Both the position numbers and the translations under genes were made by a program. From the NCBI GenBank assembly GCA_012031875.1, contig JAAUSZ010000005.1, positions 1 through 50,471 on the forward strand: DNA of 50,471 nucleotides, given 5' to 3'. Below the pieces are notes generated by a model. That model was not told where the DNA came from and ran no database searches. It saw only the letters and a program-made list of their open reading frames with translations. Within the stretch, counting starts at the first letter, position 1, and every line of letters begins with the position of its first letter. Origin of the DNA: Desulfobacula sp. (GTDB lineage: Bacteria > Desulfobacterota > Desulfobacteria > Desulfobacterales > Desulfobacteraceae). Shown piece after piece: positions 1-9,006 of the stretch.

Positions 1-11
1 CCGCCGGTGCT

Positions 12-2215
12 ATGACTACCCAAACCCCGCAAAAGACCATTGAAGAAATCCTGGCCCGGTCAGGTTTGATTTTTAAGGCTGCCCAAGATATCCCGGGGTT
101 ACTTGCCGACCCCTCCCGATACCGGTCTTTCCTTGAAAAGATACCGGAACGGATCCCGTCAAATCAACTGAAAATAGCGGTCGCCGGTGTTATCAAGTCG
201 GGTAAGAGTACCTTTGTGAATGCCTTTCTGGGAAAAGACTCGTGAAAAGAGGGGCCGGAGTTGTCACCTCCGTTACCACCAGGATACAAAAAGGGAAAAA
301 AAATCAGGCCTGCCTATATCTAAGATCCTGGGATGAGATCAATGCCGGATTGCGCAAATTCCTTTTACCGGGCAAAGATGAGATCGCCAATAATTTTCCG
401 GAAGATTTTGATATCCGGCGCAAGCGGGACAGGGAAGCCCTTGAAAAATTCTACCGGGAGCTGACCCGGGCCCTGGCTCCGGGCCATGGTACCGGCGGCA
501 TACTGAGTATCAGACACGCCCTTCACGGGTTTGATGCGTTAAAAGATCTGGTCGCCCCCGATGAAACCATTGTCAGTTTCGAATCCAGGGCCTTTGAAAA
601 ATATAAGGAGTATACCAACGACCCTGATAGAGCGTTCTATATCAAGGATGTCTGTCTTTTTGTCCCTGTGAAGCAGCTTGATCCCCTTATTGAGATCACT
701 GATTGTCAGGGTGCGGATTCCACCGATCCCTCACAGCTTTCCAGAATACTGGCCTATCTTGAGGTATCCAACCTGATCATTTATTGCATCAGCTCCAGGA
801 CCGGGTTAAGAGAATCCGATCTTATCTTTTTAAATCAGATTAAAAATCTGGGGTTGCTGGACAATATCCTTTTTATCAATAACTGTGACCTGACAGAGCA
901 TGAAAGCCTTGAGGATATTTTGAAAATTGAAGCCGATATCCGTGAAGATCTGCGTTTGCTGGGGCTTGAACCGGATATCTATTCCTTTTCCCTTTTGTAT
1001 AGCCATTTTTCGAATATAAAAACAAAACTTTCTCAAAAAGATAATTTCCGGTTTGAATCCTGGCAAAGAGAAAAGGCAATGATCCGGTACTGCGATCTGA
1101 AGAGCCGCGAATTCAATCTTCAGTTAAGGGGTAAGATTGATATAAACCGCAATGAACTTCTGATTTCCAATCCTTTAAGGCAGATTCTCAGTTTTTTGGG
1201 AGAGTTGAATTTCCAGATTCAAATTTTTCTTGATCTTCTTTCTTCCGAGGCAGGGAAGGCGGAAAAGGCAAGGAAGGCAGTATCCCATTTTTATCAGAAT
1301 ACATCCCGCATAGAGGCCCTTGTGACCCATTCCCTTGAAGCCGCAGTTCAGGGCCTGAAAGAAGAAATCGACACCCAGGTTCATCAGATGTTTTTTAAGG
1401 ATACCGATGAGGTCTTACATGATATTCAGGAATACCTTTCGCTGCTTTCCATTGAAACCGGCGCCCTTATTCCCCATGGAAAGGAGACCGGATTTAATGC
1501 GACCCTGTTCCTTATATTCAAGGAATTGCAAAGACGGCTGGATTTATATGTCCTTGAGGCGGTTGACCCTTTGCTGAAAAATTTTGTGAATCGGCAGGAA
1601 GAAAGAATCATATCGTTTTTCCGGTCATTGTCCGAATCTTACCCCCTCAATCCTTTACCCGTTGATGAGTATCCGGATCTAAAGACCCTGCTTTTCCCGG
1701 GAGGCTGGGAGATACCCGGAATTGATGCTGCAAATACGGATGAAATAAAAAAAATACTGGGGCTCCGGTTGCCGGACCGGTTATTTGAAGTTCAGTATAC
1801 ACTTAGGCTAAGGGCAGGGGTCATGGCAGGGTTCGGATTAAAATCGGTTTCACGGTGGCTGTCTTCTTTTTTTGATAAAAACAAGGAGGTTTCCCCTGCC
1901 TTAAGAAAGGCAGGGGAAAAAATTAAAACCGGCAACCGGAATATTTTTAAAAAACAATTTACGCAATATGGGGCTGATTTAAAAACCCATTATTTTTTTC
2001 CGCTCATTGATGCGGCAGCAAGGGATTTTAAGGAGAAAGCAAAGGGCCGTTTCAAACACTACGAGACTTTCAACGCAAAAATAGAGCAGTTTTTTTCTCT
2101 TAGCCTGTCTGAAAAAGAAGACCGGACAGCCTCTGCGCTGCTTCTCAGGCAACAAATTGAAAAACTTAAGGATTCTATAGAATCCGCGCTTTTTGCTGAA
2201 AAAAAGGTGAAATAA
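12..2215 (+). CDS. Dynamin-family GTPase (one frameshift)
   Basis: Large GTPase of the bacterial dynamin-like family, which typically remodels membranes; the substrate membrane is unknown. The G1/P-loop is GVIKSGKST (residues 59-67), followed by a G2-like TSVTTR, a G3 DCQG within IEITDCQGAD and a G4-like NNCD. A long helical part with heptad-like stretches follows. The rejoined protein is about 734 residues. The frame breaks near position 240: a TGA at 243-245 ends the first part, and one missing base restores LGKDLVKRGAGV. No clear ribosome-binding site precedes the ATG at 12 and the frame is open to the window edge, so the true start may lie upstream. No membrane segment is obvious. Family call is firm; function is inferred. 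Confidence 0.82.
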
Positions 2216-2223
2216 AACAGTTG

Positions 2224-2238
2224 ATATATTCAATATAT
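2224..2238. repeat. AT-rich 15-bp palindrome
   Basis: ATATATT-C-AATATAT, a perfect inverted repeat just after the dynamin-like gene and about 55 bases before the next start. It has no T-run, so it is not a typical terminator; it could be an operator or chance in AT-rich DNA. Confidence 0.3.
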
Positions 2239-2291
2239 ATGATAAGACTGGTTTACTATTTTATGGATATTGACTCAAAAAAGAAGAAAAG

Positions 2292-2690
2292 ATGAAACGA
2301 TTCGGCTCCACAAATCTAAATATGCATGAAATGGATGAAAATGAAGTGTTTCTGATGCAGCTTCACCTTCTGGTGATTATGATTAAAGCGGCCCTGAAGG
2401 GGTATCCCGCGGGAAAATATCGTAAAGAGGCTGCACTGAATACAGCCGGCACTGTTCATCAATTGGTTTCAAATCTTGATCTATCCTTCCTGGAGTTAAA
2501 GACATCATCCCACCTGTTCCGGGAACGTGTAAAACTTTTAAGTGTCATGGCCGCCGCCATTATCAGCGAGGATTATCCTTTGGGTATCCACAGAAGAGAG
2601 GCTGTCAGGGACAATATCGACATCATTACCGAATATGCATTTCCCAATAAAAATCTCGAACTGTTCCATGAGGTATTAAGGGTCGCCTGA
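2292..2690 (+). CDS. Unknown small helical protein with internal repeat
   Basis: A 132-residue soluble protein that I do not recognise. It has no signal peptide or membrane segment and is predicted mostly helical. Two halves resemble each other: AALKGYPAGKYRKEAALNT in the first matches AAIISEDYPLGIHRREAVRD in the second, both with a YP-G-(Y/H)R-EA core. The ribosome-binding site is weak (AAGAAGA upstream of the ATG at 2292). It lies between the dynamin-like GTPase and a response regulator, so it may belong to a regulatory set, but nothing in the sequence proves this. Confidence 0.6.
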   Translation: MKRFGSTNLNMHEMDENEVFLMQLHLLVIMIKAALKGYPAGKYRKEAALNTAGTVHQLVSNLDLSFLELKTSSHLFRERVKLLSVMAAAIISEDYPLGIHRREAVRDNIDIITEYAFPNKNLELFHEVLRVA

Positions 2691-2713
2691 TTATTTCTCA
2701 AGGAGGTTTTGTC

Positions 2714-3081
2714 ATAATTAACAATGTCAAAATACTGGTTGTTGATGATGATCTGATGATTAAGAATCTAACCGTTACAGCCTTGACCTATTGTGTCAAC
2801 CGAGAGGTCAAAGCCTTTGACAACGGCAGGCTTGCCTGGGAATTCATCGATTCCGGAGGGGAAGTGGATATTGTTATTTCCGATGTGGATATGCCGGAGA
2901 TGGACGGGTTTGAGTTAATGGAAAAATTCAGGAAAAAATATCCGGATAAAATCTTTATTCTTATGTCGGGAGTTACGGATAATGAAAAAAATCTCAACTG
3001 GCAGGAGCGGATGCGTTCCTGGCAAAGCCATTTGAGATAACGGATCTTTTCAGGATTGTTCAATGCTTTGTGGTGGATTGA
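2714..3081 (+). CDS. Single-domain response regulator (CheY-like, frameshift)
   Basis: Receiver domain protein without an output domain. Visible are the acidic pocket (VVDDD near the N-terminus), the phospho-acceptor Asp in ISDVDMPEMDGFEL, the conserved Ser in MSG, and the Lys of the KPF motif. The KPF motif appears only after correcting one missing A near 2985-2992, which gives AGADAFLAKPFEITDLF and a stop at 3079-3081. No ATG fits the 5' end: a strong AAGGAGG at 2700-2706 sits 7 bases before ATA (2714), followed by ATT, then INNVKILVVDDD. Either a rare start codon is used or an ATG was miscalled. It ends one base from the converging HD-domain gene. Confidence 0.8.
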
Positions 3082-3082
3082 A

Positions 3083-3651
3083 TCAAGGAAAGTCCAGCCT
3101 TTTTATTTCGCTTTCCACATGGGCCGACAACTGGTCCGGTGCGATATCCAGACGGGAAAAAATTTTGGTTTCCAGGGTCAGGGTATTTTGACTCATGACC
3201 CGGATACGGTTTTCAAATTCAGTGGTCTTACCATATCTTACCCGAATGTATTCGAGCCGTTCATCCAGGGAAACCACCCGGTCATGCAAGACCCTTTTAT
3301 CTGAATAATTGACGATCTCCTGTTCTGAAACCGGTGAATCGGCCAGGTAGGAGTCAAGGATGACGTGCTGGCGAATAATACTCCCGACCTCAGGGTAGCC
3401 CATTTCCGTTAATAAACTTCCCCCCGTTTCAGAATGGTTTTCCCTTGTGGAAAAACTTCTGGTTTTGGTGATATCATGGAGGAGCGCGGCAGAAACAGCC
3501 AGTTCAGCATTAATGTCAGCCGAGTTTTTTTGAGTTCGCGACATAAAAAAAAGGTGACATTGGAGACCATGACCGAGTGGTCAACAATATGATCCATCAT
3601 GTCCATGGTTCTGATCAGCTTAAAGCAATCGCTTCTGGAAAGGATATTCAT
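3083..3651 (-). CDS. HD-domain phosphohydrolase (frameshift)
   Basis: Small metal-dependent phosphohydrolase of the HD superfamily, about 190 residues rejoined. The metal-binding pattern is visible: an early His in MMDHIVDHSVMVSN, the HD doublet in SAALLHDITKTRS, then His in ENHSETGG and RQHVILDS. The C-terminal third is charged and helical. The frame breaks near 3530 at a run of A on the coding strand; one missing base joins RELKK to NSADINAELAVSAALLHD. HD proteins of this size often act on nucleotides or phosphoesters; the substrate here is unknown. It converges on the response regulator, with stops one base apart. Confidence 0.72.
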
Positions 3652-3686
3652 TGGCAGACGGTTTTCTTATTCACCTAAAAGTGTTA

Positions 3687-3714
3687 TTGAACATAGGCCC
3701 CTTGCTGCTATTAT
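3687..3714 (+). promoter_or_regulatory. Candidate sigma-70 promoter for the SLOG-rhomboid-ydbH run
   Basis: TTGAAC (3687-3692), 16 bases, TATTAT (3709-3714), about 39 bases before the ATG at 3753. The -10 matches consensus at 5 of 6 positions. Confidence 0.45.
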
Positions 3715-3752
3715 AGAAAAGGATTGAATTAAAGACAAGTGATAGGATTTTG

Positions 3753-4571
3753 ATGTTAGCGAAAATAATTTCAGGCGGACAGACGGGAGCAGACAGGGCA
3801 GCCCTTGATGTGGCCGTTAAATTTAATATTGACCATGGCGGCTGGGTCCCCAGGGGACGAAGGACGGAGGATGGGCCCCTGAAAAGAAAATACAGGCTCA
3901 CTGAAACACAGACCGATGATTACAGGGAAAGAACAAAACTGAATGTTATGGATTCCCAGGGGACGGTGATCATTTCCCGTGGTGATCTTACCGGAGGATC
4001 AAAGTTAACACAGACCGTTGCCAAACAAGTGGGAAGGCCCCACTGTGTTATCGATCTATTCAACTTTGAAGAATTTGAGGCTGCCGTTATTTTAAAATCC
4101 TTTATTTTGGAAAATCAGATTCAGGTTTTAAATGTGGCAGGTCCCCGGCAGAGTTCCGTCCCCGGCATATATGCAGACGTCAAAACCGTTCTTGAAGTTA
4201 TGCTCTACCTCCTGTTCCTGGATACCCGCAAGGATAAGGAGATCCGGTCATATCTTCCTTCCGGGCCCTTCCGGGAAGAATTCCCCCAGGAGCTGAACGC
4301 GTGTATGGACCTTTTGTACCGGGACATTCCCCTGAGGACCCGGATTTTTATTGCAAGGACGGGCCAGACCGAGATCCTTGCCTTATATTTTCTATTTCTC
4401 GACTATATCCGGCACAGGGTCGGGTTTGACACGGAAAATAAATCACTTTTACAGGACTGCGCCGAATCAATGGGAGATACGGACTGCGGTATAGAGGATG
4501 CCGTGATGGTAATCCTGAAACAATTCAAACACGAACTTGAAAACGATCATATTTTAAGGGTGATCCAATGA
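3753..4571 (+). CDS. SLOG-superfamily protein (putative molybdenum carrier type) with extra C-terminal domain
   Basis: The N-terminal ~150 residues match the YspA/cpYpsA-type SLOG family annotated as putative molybdenum carrier: KIISGGQTGADRAALDVA near the start, GGWVPRGRRTEDGP, TVIISRGDLTGGSKLT, then NVAGPRQS. This Rossmann-like fold is thought to bind nucleotides or ligands; molybdenum binding is only the family label. The C-terminal ~115 residues (from roughly LPSGPFREEFP) are helical and I do not recognise them. The start is ATG 3753, with GATAGGA upstream, rather than the in-frame TTG at 3750. Its stop overlaps the rhomboid ATG (ATGA), so the two are probably translationally coupled. Confidence 0.7.
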   Translation: MLAKIISGGQTGADRAALDVAVKFNIDHGGWVPRGRRTEDGPLKRKYRLTETQTDDYRERTKLNVMDSQGTVIISRGDLTGGSKLTQTVAKQVGRPHCVIDLFNFEEFEAAVILKSFILENQIQVLNVAGPRQSSVPGIYADVKTVLEVMLYLLFLDTRKDKEIRSYLPSGPFREEFPQELNACMDLLYRDIPLRTRIFIARTGQTEILALYFLFLDYIRHRVGFDTENKSLLQDCAESMGDTDCGIEDAVMVILKQFKHELENDHILRVIQ

Positions 4572-5540
4572 TACCGGTCCGGGATACCCAGCCCTCTTAC
4601 AGTGTTCCTGTCGTGACCTATTCTCTCATGGCGGCCAACCTTCTTGTTTTCATCATCCAGATGCAGGTCGGGTTAGATAATGAGGCTTTTTTTATGCCTA
4701 TGGGCTTGTGCCGGCCAAATTTACCGTCCCTGAGATGTCCAAGCATTTTTCCTTAGTCAATCAACTCATATCCGTTTTTTCCTATATGTTTCTCCATGGC
4801 GGAATCCTCCATTTTGTGGGCAATATGTGGAGTCTATATATTTTTGGAGATAATGTGGAGGAGCATTTCGGTTCTCTCCGGTTTCTCGGGTTTTACCTGA
4901 TCTGCGGGGCCATCTCCGGATTTTTTCATTTTTTGTTAAACCCAACCTCGACCACGCCGACCATCGGGGCCAGCGGCGCGGTGGCCGGGGTCATGGGGGC
5001 TTATTTCCTGCTCTTTCCCAAATCAAGGATACTCACCCTTATTCCCATTATCATTATCCCCTGGTTTGTTGAAATCCCGGCCTTTATTTTCCTTGGGATT
5101 TGGTTTTTATGCAGGTCTTGAATGCTGCAGGAAGCGGGGCAGGTGCGGGGATTGCATGGTGGGCCCATATCGGCGGCTTTGGCGCGGGGTTTTTAATGGT
5201 AAAATTTAATTCAAAGGTGCCGGGAACAGGGCTCAATAAAAAGATCAGCCGGTACACAGCCCGGAAATACACTCCCAAGCTGCAGATGATTGCCGCCTCC
5301 AGCGAAACCGCCGGCCCGGATCTTTTTGGGAATATCGAGATTTCCACCATTGAATCCATTACCGGAGCCCATAAGCTGGTCAGCATTCCGTGGGGATTCT
5401 ATAAGCCTTTATACAAAGTCAAAATTCCCCCGGGTGTAAAGCAGGGAACAAAATTGAAATTAAAAGGGATGGGCAAAGCCACTGCTACCGGATTAAAAGG
5501 AGATATGTATCTTACGGTAAATATTAAAAATGCAATTTAA
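4568..5540 (+). CDS. Rhomboid protease fused to a DnaJ C-terminal-like domain (two frameshifts)
   Basis: Intramembrane serine protease of the rhomboid family. Hallmarks are the N-terminal PVRDTQPS, the loop/helix motif HGGILHFVGNMWSLYIFGD, the catalytic Ser in GASGAVAGVMGAYF, and the second catalytic His in WWAHIGGFGAGF. About six hydrophobic segments are visible. After the last membrane helix there is a linker, then about 70 residues resembling one DnaJ substrate-binding (CTD) module: LFGNIEI, IPWGF, VKIPPGVKQGTKLKLKGMG, GDMYLTVNIK. Two missing T bases (near 4690 and 5105) break the frame; repair gives FFYAYGLVPAKF and GIWFLMQVLNAAG. The 3' end overlaps the ydbH-like start by 11 bases. The fusion is discussed under findings. 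Confidence 0.82.
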
Positions 5541-7820
5541 AACCTTCCTCAGATCCGGCCTTCTCATTTTCCTTGGAATGACCATCCTTGTTCTTTTGCT
5601 TTTTATCAACCTTCCTTTAATCCTGGAATCTCAGATACAAAGAAAACTGCCGGATATCTTTCAGACCAGCGGGCTTGATTTTTCCATACAAAAAATAGGA
5701 TTTTCCAATGCCTTAATTTCAAAGATTAAAACCCATCAGGGGCTTTCCATTGATTTCATCCGTTTCGACTATTCCCTGGGGCCCATCAAAGGACTTGTTA
5801 TAGATAAGATGACGGTCTCAGGGCTAAACCTGAAAGCAGGGCCGGATGAAAACAATCGGTTCCATATGAAAGGGTTTTCCTTCCCGGATACCTTGAAATC
5901 GGGATCTGAAACCCGTGAACCTGAGTTTCCTGCCTTTTTACCGTCCCGGATCATTGTTAAGAACAGCAGGATCGTCATCAGTGCCCTTAATGAAGAATTT
6001 CTGATACCGTTTGAGATGATTTCCAATTTCCGGCGAAAAGAAAAAAAAATAATGATTCAAGCCTCTATTCATCCCTTTGGGGAGACCCTGATTTCAAATC
6101 TGACTTATGATTTAAAACACGGGGTTGAATTTGTCCGGGTAGAAGGCAAATCCCTGGACCTTGAGCATCTTGCTCCCTATATCCCGAAAAATATAAAAGA
6201 AATGAATTTAAGGGGAGCCGTTGATTTAAGGCTGGAATCTTTTTCCCCGGAAAAAGAGTGGCAGCTTGATATCTCGAGGCTCGGCCTTGTCAAACCCGCG
6301 GATATGGCCCTTGAAGAGATCAAGGCAGGGATACTCATCGATGAGCGCATCATCAGAGCAGCCGGGACGTTTAAGCTGGCCCATCCCCTGCTGTCAGAAA
6401 ATGAAATCAAGTATGATTTAAAAATCGATACTGCCAAAACCCTGGCCTCTGAATTTTCCCTCAATTCCGGTCCCTTAACGGTAAAAGCCCCTGCCGCGGA
6501 CATATCCTTCCCTGAAGTCAGGGTTTTTGGGAATGTATCCATGGATGAGAATAGGGTTCCCAGGGGCCGAATCCTGATCAAATCATCTCAGGGAAAAGTT
6601 CAATCCAAACCATATAAGCTGATTTTATCAGGCCTATCCTTTGAGTTTCCCATGCATTTCCCGGATTTCAAGGAGAATCCGCCGGGGAAATTTTCCGTTT
6701 CTTCCGTCATCTATAACGATCATTATGCCTTTAGCACCACCGGTGATATTCTCCAAAGCGGTGCTAAAAAATTCAAGGTCAGCAGCCAGTCAGGGTCTAA
6801 ACTGATCCCGCGGTTAAGACAAAAATCACGGCAGAGGTTGATCTTGAAAAAGAAATACAGGCCTTTATGCAGTTTGAAACAAATCAGTTTAAATTGAATT
6901 TTGCAGATATCCGGAAGGCAATTCCTGATAAACAAAAGCCTTTTGAATTGGATTTTAATGCTTCCGCCCAAGGATCAATGGAATATGCAGACCGTCAACT
7001 GAAAAGCCGGATGCAGGTAAATATCATGGATAGCCGGATCAGTTTTCCGGAATCGGATTTGGCCTTAAAGGGCATCAAGGCCCGGATTGATTTTAGCGAC
7101 CTCCTGGTTCCGGAAACCGCCCCTGGTCAGGTTTTAACCATTGAATCCATTGATGTTAAAAAAATCAGACTCTCCGAGGCAAAAATACGTTTCAAACTTG
7201 AAAACGCGGGATCACTCTTACTTGAAAATATCCGGTTCAAATGGTGCAATGGGATGATTTCAACGGAGTCCATCCGGTTTCCCCAGGAAAGGAATGAATA
7301 TCATCTGACCCTTTTCTGTGACCGTCTGGAATTGACCGAGCTTCTCAAACAGATGGGGGCCTTCCATGCCGAAGGCGACGGTACGCTGAACGGCAGAATC
7401 CCTTTGGTTTACTCGGAAGGGAGGATTTCATTCAATAACGGGTTTTTATTTTCAACCCCCGGCAGCCGGGGGAAAGTCGTGATTGAAAACACGGACAACA
7501 TCATTGCCGGCATTCCCGCGGACAGCCCTGAATTTTCACAGCTTGACATGGCGCGGGAGGCATTGAAAGATTTTGATTATGAATGGGCCAAATTGACATT
7601 CAATACAAAGGAAGATACCCTGAGTGTCAATATGGAATTGGAGGGCAAACCCGCGGGACTTCTGCCGTTTGAGTATAAAAAAGAATTGGGCCGTTTCATA
7701 AGGGTCGATGCTTCCAGCCCCGGATCACGTTTCCAGGGAATCAAGCTGGATGTGAATTTAAAACTTCCCTTTCATGATGTCATGAAATTTGGTAATCAGT
7801 TAGGATCCATATTGAATTAA
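5530..7820 (+). CDS. ydbH: YdbH-like AsmA-family envelope protein (frameshift)
   Basis: About 763 residues rejoined: one N-terminal membrane anchor (hydrophobic LLIFLGMTILVLLLFINL) followed by a long beta-rich periplasmic part with repeated ~30-residue strands typical of AsmA-like bridge proteins. YdbH of E. coli (879 residues) is one of three proteins redundantly carrying phospholipids to the outer membrane. Identification rests largely on the two following genes, which match YnbE and YdbL in the same order. The frame breaks between about 6800 and 6830; one missing base restores VKTKITAEVDLEKEIQAF. The start overlaps the rhomboid stop. The C-terminal part (DVNLKLPFHDVMKFGNQL) resembles the family's conserved end. 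Confidence 0.72.
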
Positions 7821-7832
7821 AAAGGAGAGTTC

Positions 7833-8036
7833 ATGAATAAATCTCAGATGACCGCGGCAATGCTCCTGGCCCTTTGTTCTCTTTTCGGCTGTCAGTCAAG
7901 CCATCAGGTTGAAGTCCAACCCGTTGAAATCAAGCCGATTCATATTACCATTGATGTGAATGTCAGGGTTGAAAAAGCACTGGACAGCTTTTTTGATGAT
8001 CTTGAAGCCGCTGAAAACAAAATTAAAAAAGAATAG
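7833..8036 (+). CDS. ynbE: YnbE-like small outer-membrane lipoprotein
   Basis: A 67-residue lipoprotein. The signal peptide ends in the lipobox LFGC (Cys about residue 20). The mature part carries the family core VEVQPVEIKPIHITIDVNV and a charged tail. In E. coli YnbE partners YdbH to complete the periplasmic bridge at the outer membrane. A strong AAAAGGAGAG lies 6-12 bases before the ATG, 12 bases after the ydbH-like stop. Size and motif match the family well. Confidence 0.85.
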   Translation: MNKSQMTAAMLLALCSLFGCQSSHQVEVQPVEIKPIHITIDVNVRVEKALDSFFDDLEAAENKIKKE

Positions 8037-8044
8037 GAGGACTT

Positions 8045-8416
8045 ATGAATACCTGCCATATATGGAAACCGTTTTCTTTGCTGGTGCTTTTTCTCTTGCT
8101 TTTATCTCCCTGTGTCTCGGCGGATGCGATAAAGGACAGAATGATCCAGAGGCTTCCGGCCATTGCCGAACTGAAGACAAAAGGAATCATTGGGGAAGAT
8201 AACCGGGGATACCTGGGTTTTGTGACGGGCAACCGGGTTATGGAAGAGGTGGTAGTCGCGGAAAATAAAGATAGAAGGGCGGTCTATGAAATCTTCGCAA
8301 AACAGCAGAACACCGGTTTGGATGTGGTTGAATCCGTGCAGGGGGCAAGAAAGGCGGAAAAGGCAAACCCGGGGGAATTTTATCAGAACCGGGATGGGCA
8401 ATGGGTTAAAAAATAA
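8045..8416 (+). CDS. ydbL: YdbL-like periplasmic protein (DUF1318)
   Basis: 123 residues with a cleavable signal peptide (hydrophobic run then LSPCVSADA). The mature domain is that of DUF1318/YdbL: DRMIQRLPAIAELKTKGIIG, ENNRGYLGF-like DNRGYLGFVTG, and a C-terminal YQNRDGQWVKK. In E. coli, YdbL is a periplasmic protein that tunes the YdbH-YnbE pair. It starts 8 bases after the ynbE-like stop with AGGAGG upstream. It is the last gene of this run; no intrinsic terminator is visible in the 79 bases before the next, convergent gene. Confidence 0.85.
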   Translation: MNTCHIWKPFSLLVLFLLLLSPCVSADAIKDRMIQRLPAIAELKTKGIIGEDNRGYLGFVTGNRVMEEVVVAENKDRRAVYEIFAKQQNTGLDVVESVQGARKAEKANPGEFYQNRDGQWVKK

Positions 8417-8495
8417 GGATGGCCCCACAGGGAATCAGGAGTTAGGAAGATACACGAGCATTTCAACGGGCCCGGGCGATGATTTGAAAGAAGAA

Positions 8496-8921
8496 TCAGG
8501 CCTTGGGCAGGATTGCGGACAGCTCTTTTTGGATGCAGAAATAAATATCTTCATCACTGCCGAAAATATCAATGACATCCTTGTGGTTGATGAGTTTTTC
8601 CACAATAAAGGCGGTCAGGTAAAGACTGGCAACATTGGGGTTCGGAACAATTGTCCGCAGGGGCGCAATCATATAATCAATATCAAAATCCTCAGCCTTG
8701 CACAGGGTGTCGAGGCATCTTGCAATCTGGTTCTCAATGCTGGATTTGGAAACGGTTTCAACAAGGCCTTTTTCAATCAGCTTCATGGCAATCTTATTGG
8801 AAAAAGCATCGACATTATCCCGGATGGTGCTGATGGTTCTTATTCTTTCCCGCTCTTTGGATGTTTCAATTTTTGAAAGAAGTTTTGCTTCCCTGTTCCC
8901 GGTATAAAATAATTTTGCCAT
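8496..8921 (-). CDS. Unknown conserved-looking cytoplasmic protein
   Basis: A 141-residue protein without signal peptide or membrane segment that I cannot assign. The N-terminus is basic and helical (MAKLFYTGNREAKLLSKIE). The middle has helices with IARCLDTLCKAEDFDIDYM, and the end is acidic (DIFGSDEDIYFCIQKEL). AAGGAC lies about 7 bases before the ATG. It stands between the ydbL-like gene, which converges on it, and recJ, which points the same way 85 bases upstream; that gap holds an AT-rich stretch but no promoter I would defend. Clean codon structure over 141 codons supports a real gene. Confidence 0.6.
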   Translation of the reverse strand: MAKLFYTGNREAKLLSKIETSKERERIRTISTIRDNVDAFSNKIAMKLIEKGLVETVSKSSIENQIARCLDTLCKAEDFDIDYMIAPLRTIVPNPNVASLYLTAFIVEKLINHKDVIDIFGSDEDIYFCIQKELSAILPKA

Positions 8922-9006
8922 TGAATTGTCCTTAAATTTACTCCCGATAAATAACTATTAACGCATATGTATATAATAAAAGCCCTGTCTTTATCAAGGA
9001 AAAAAT

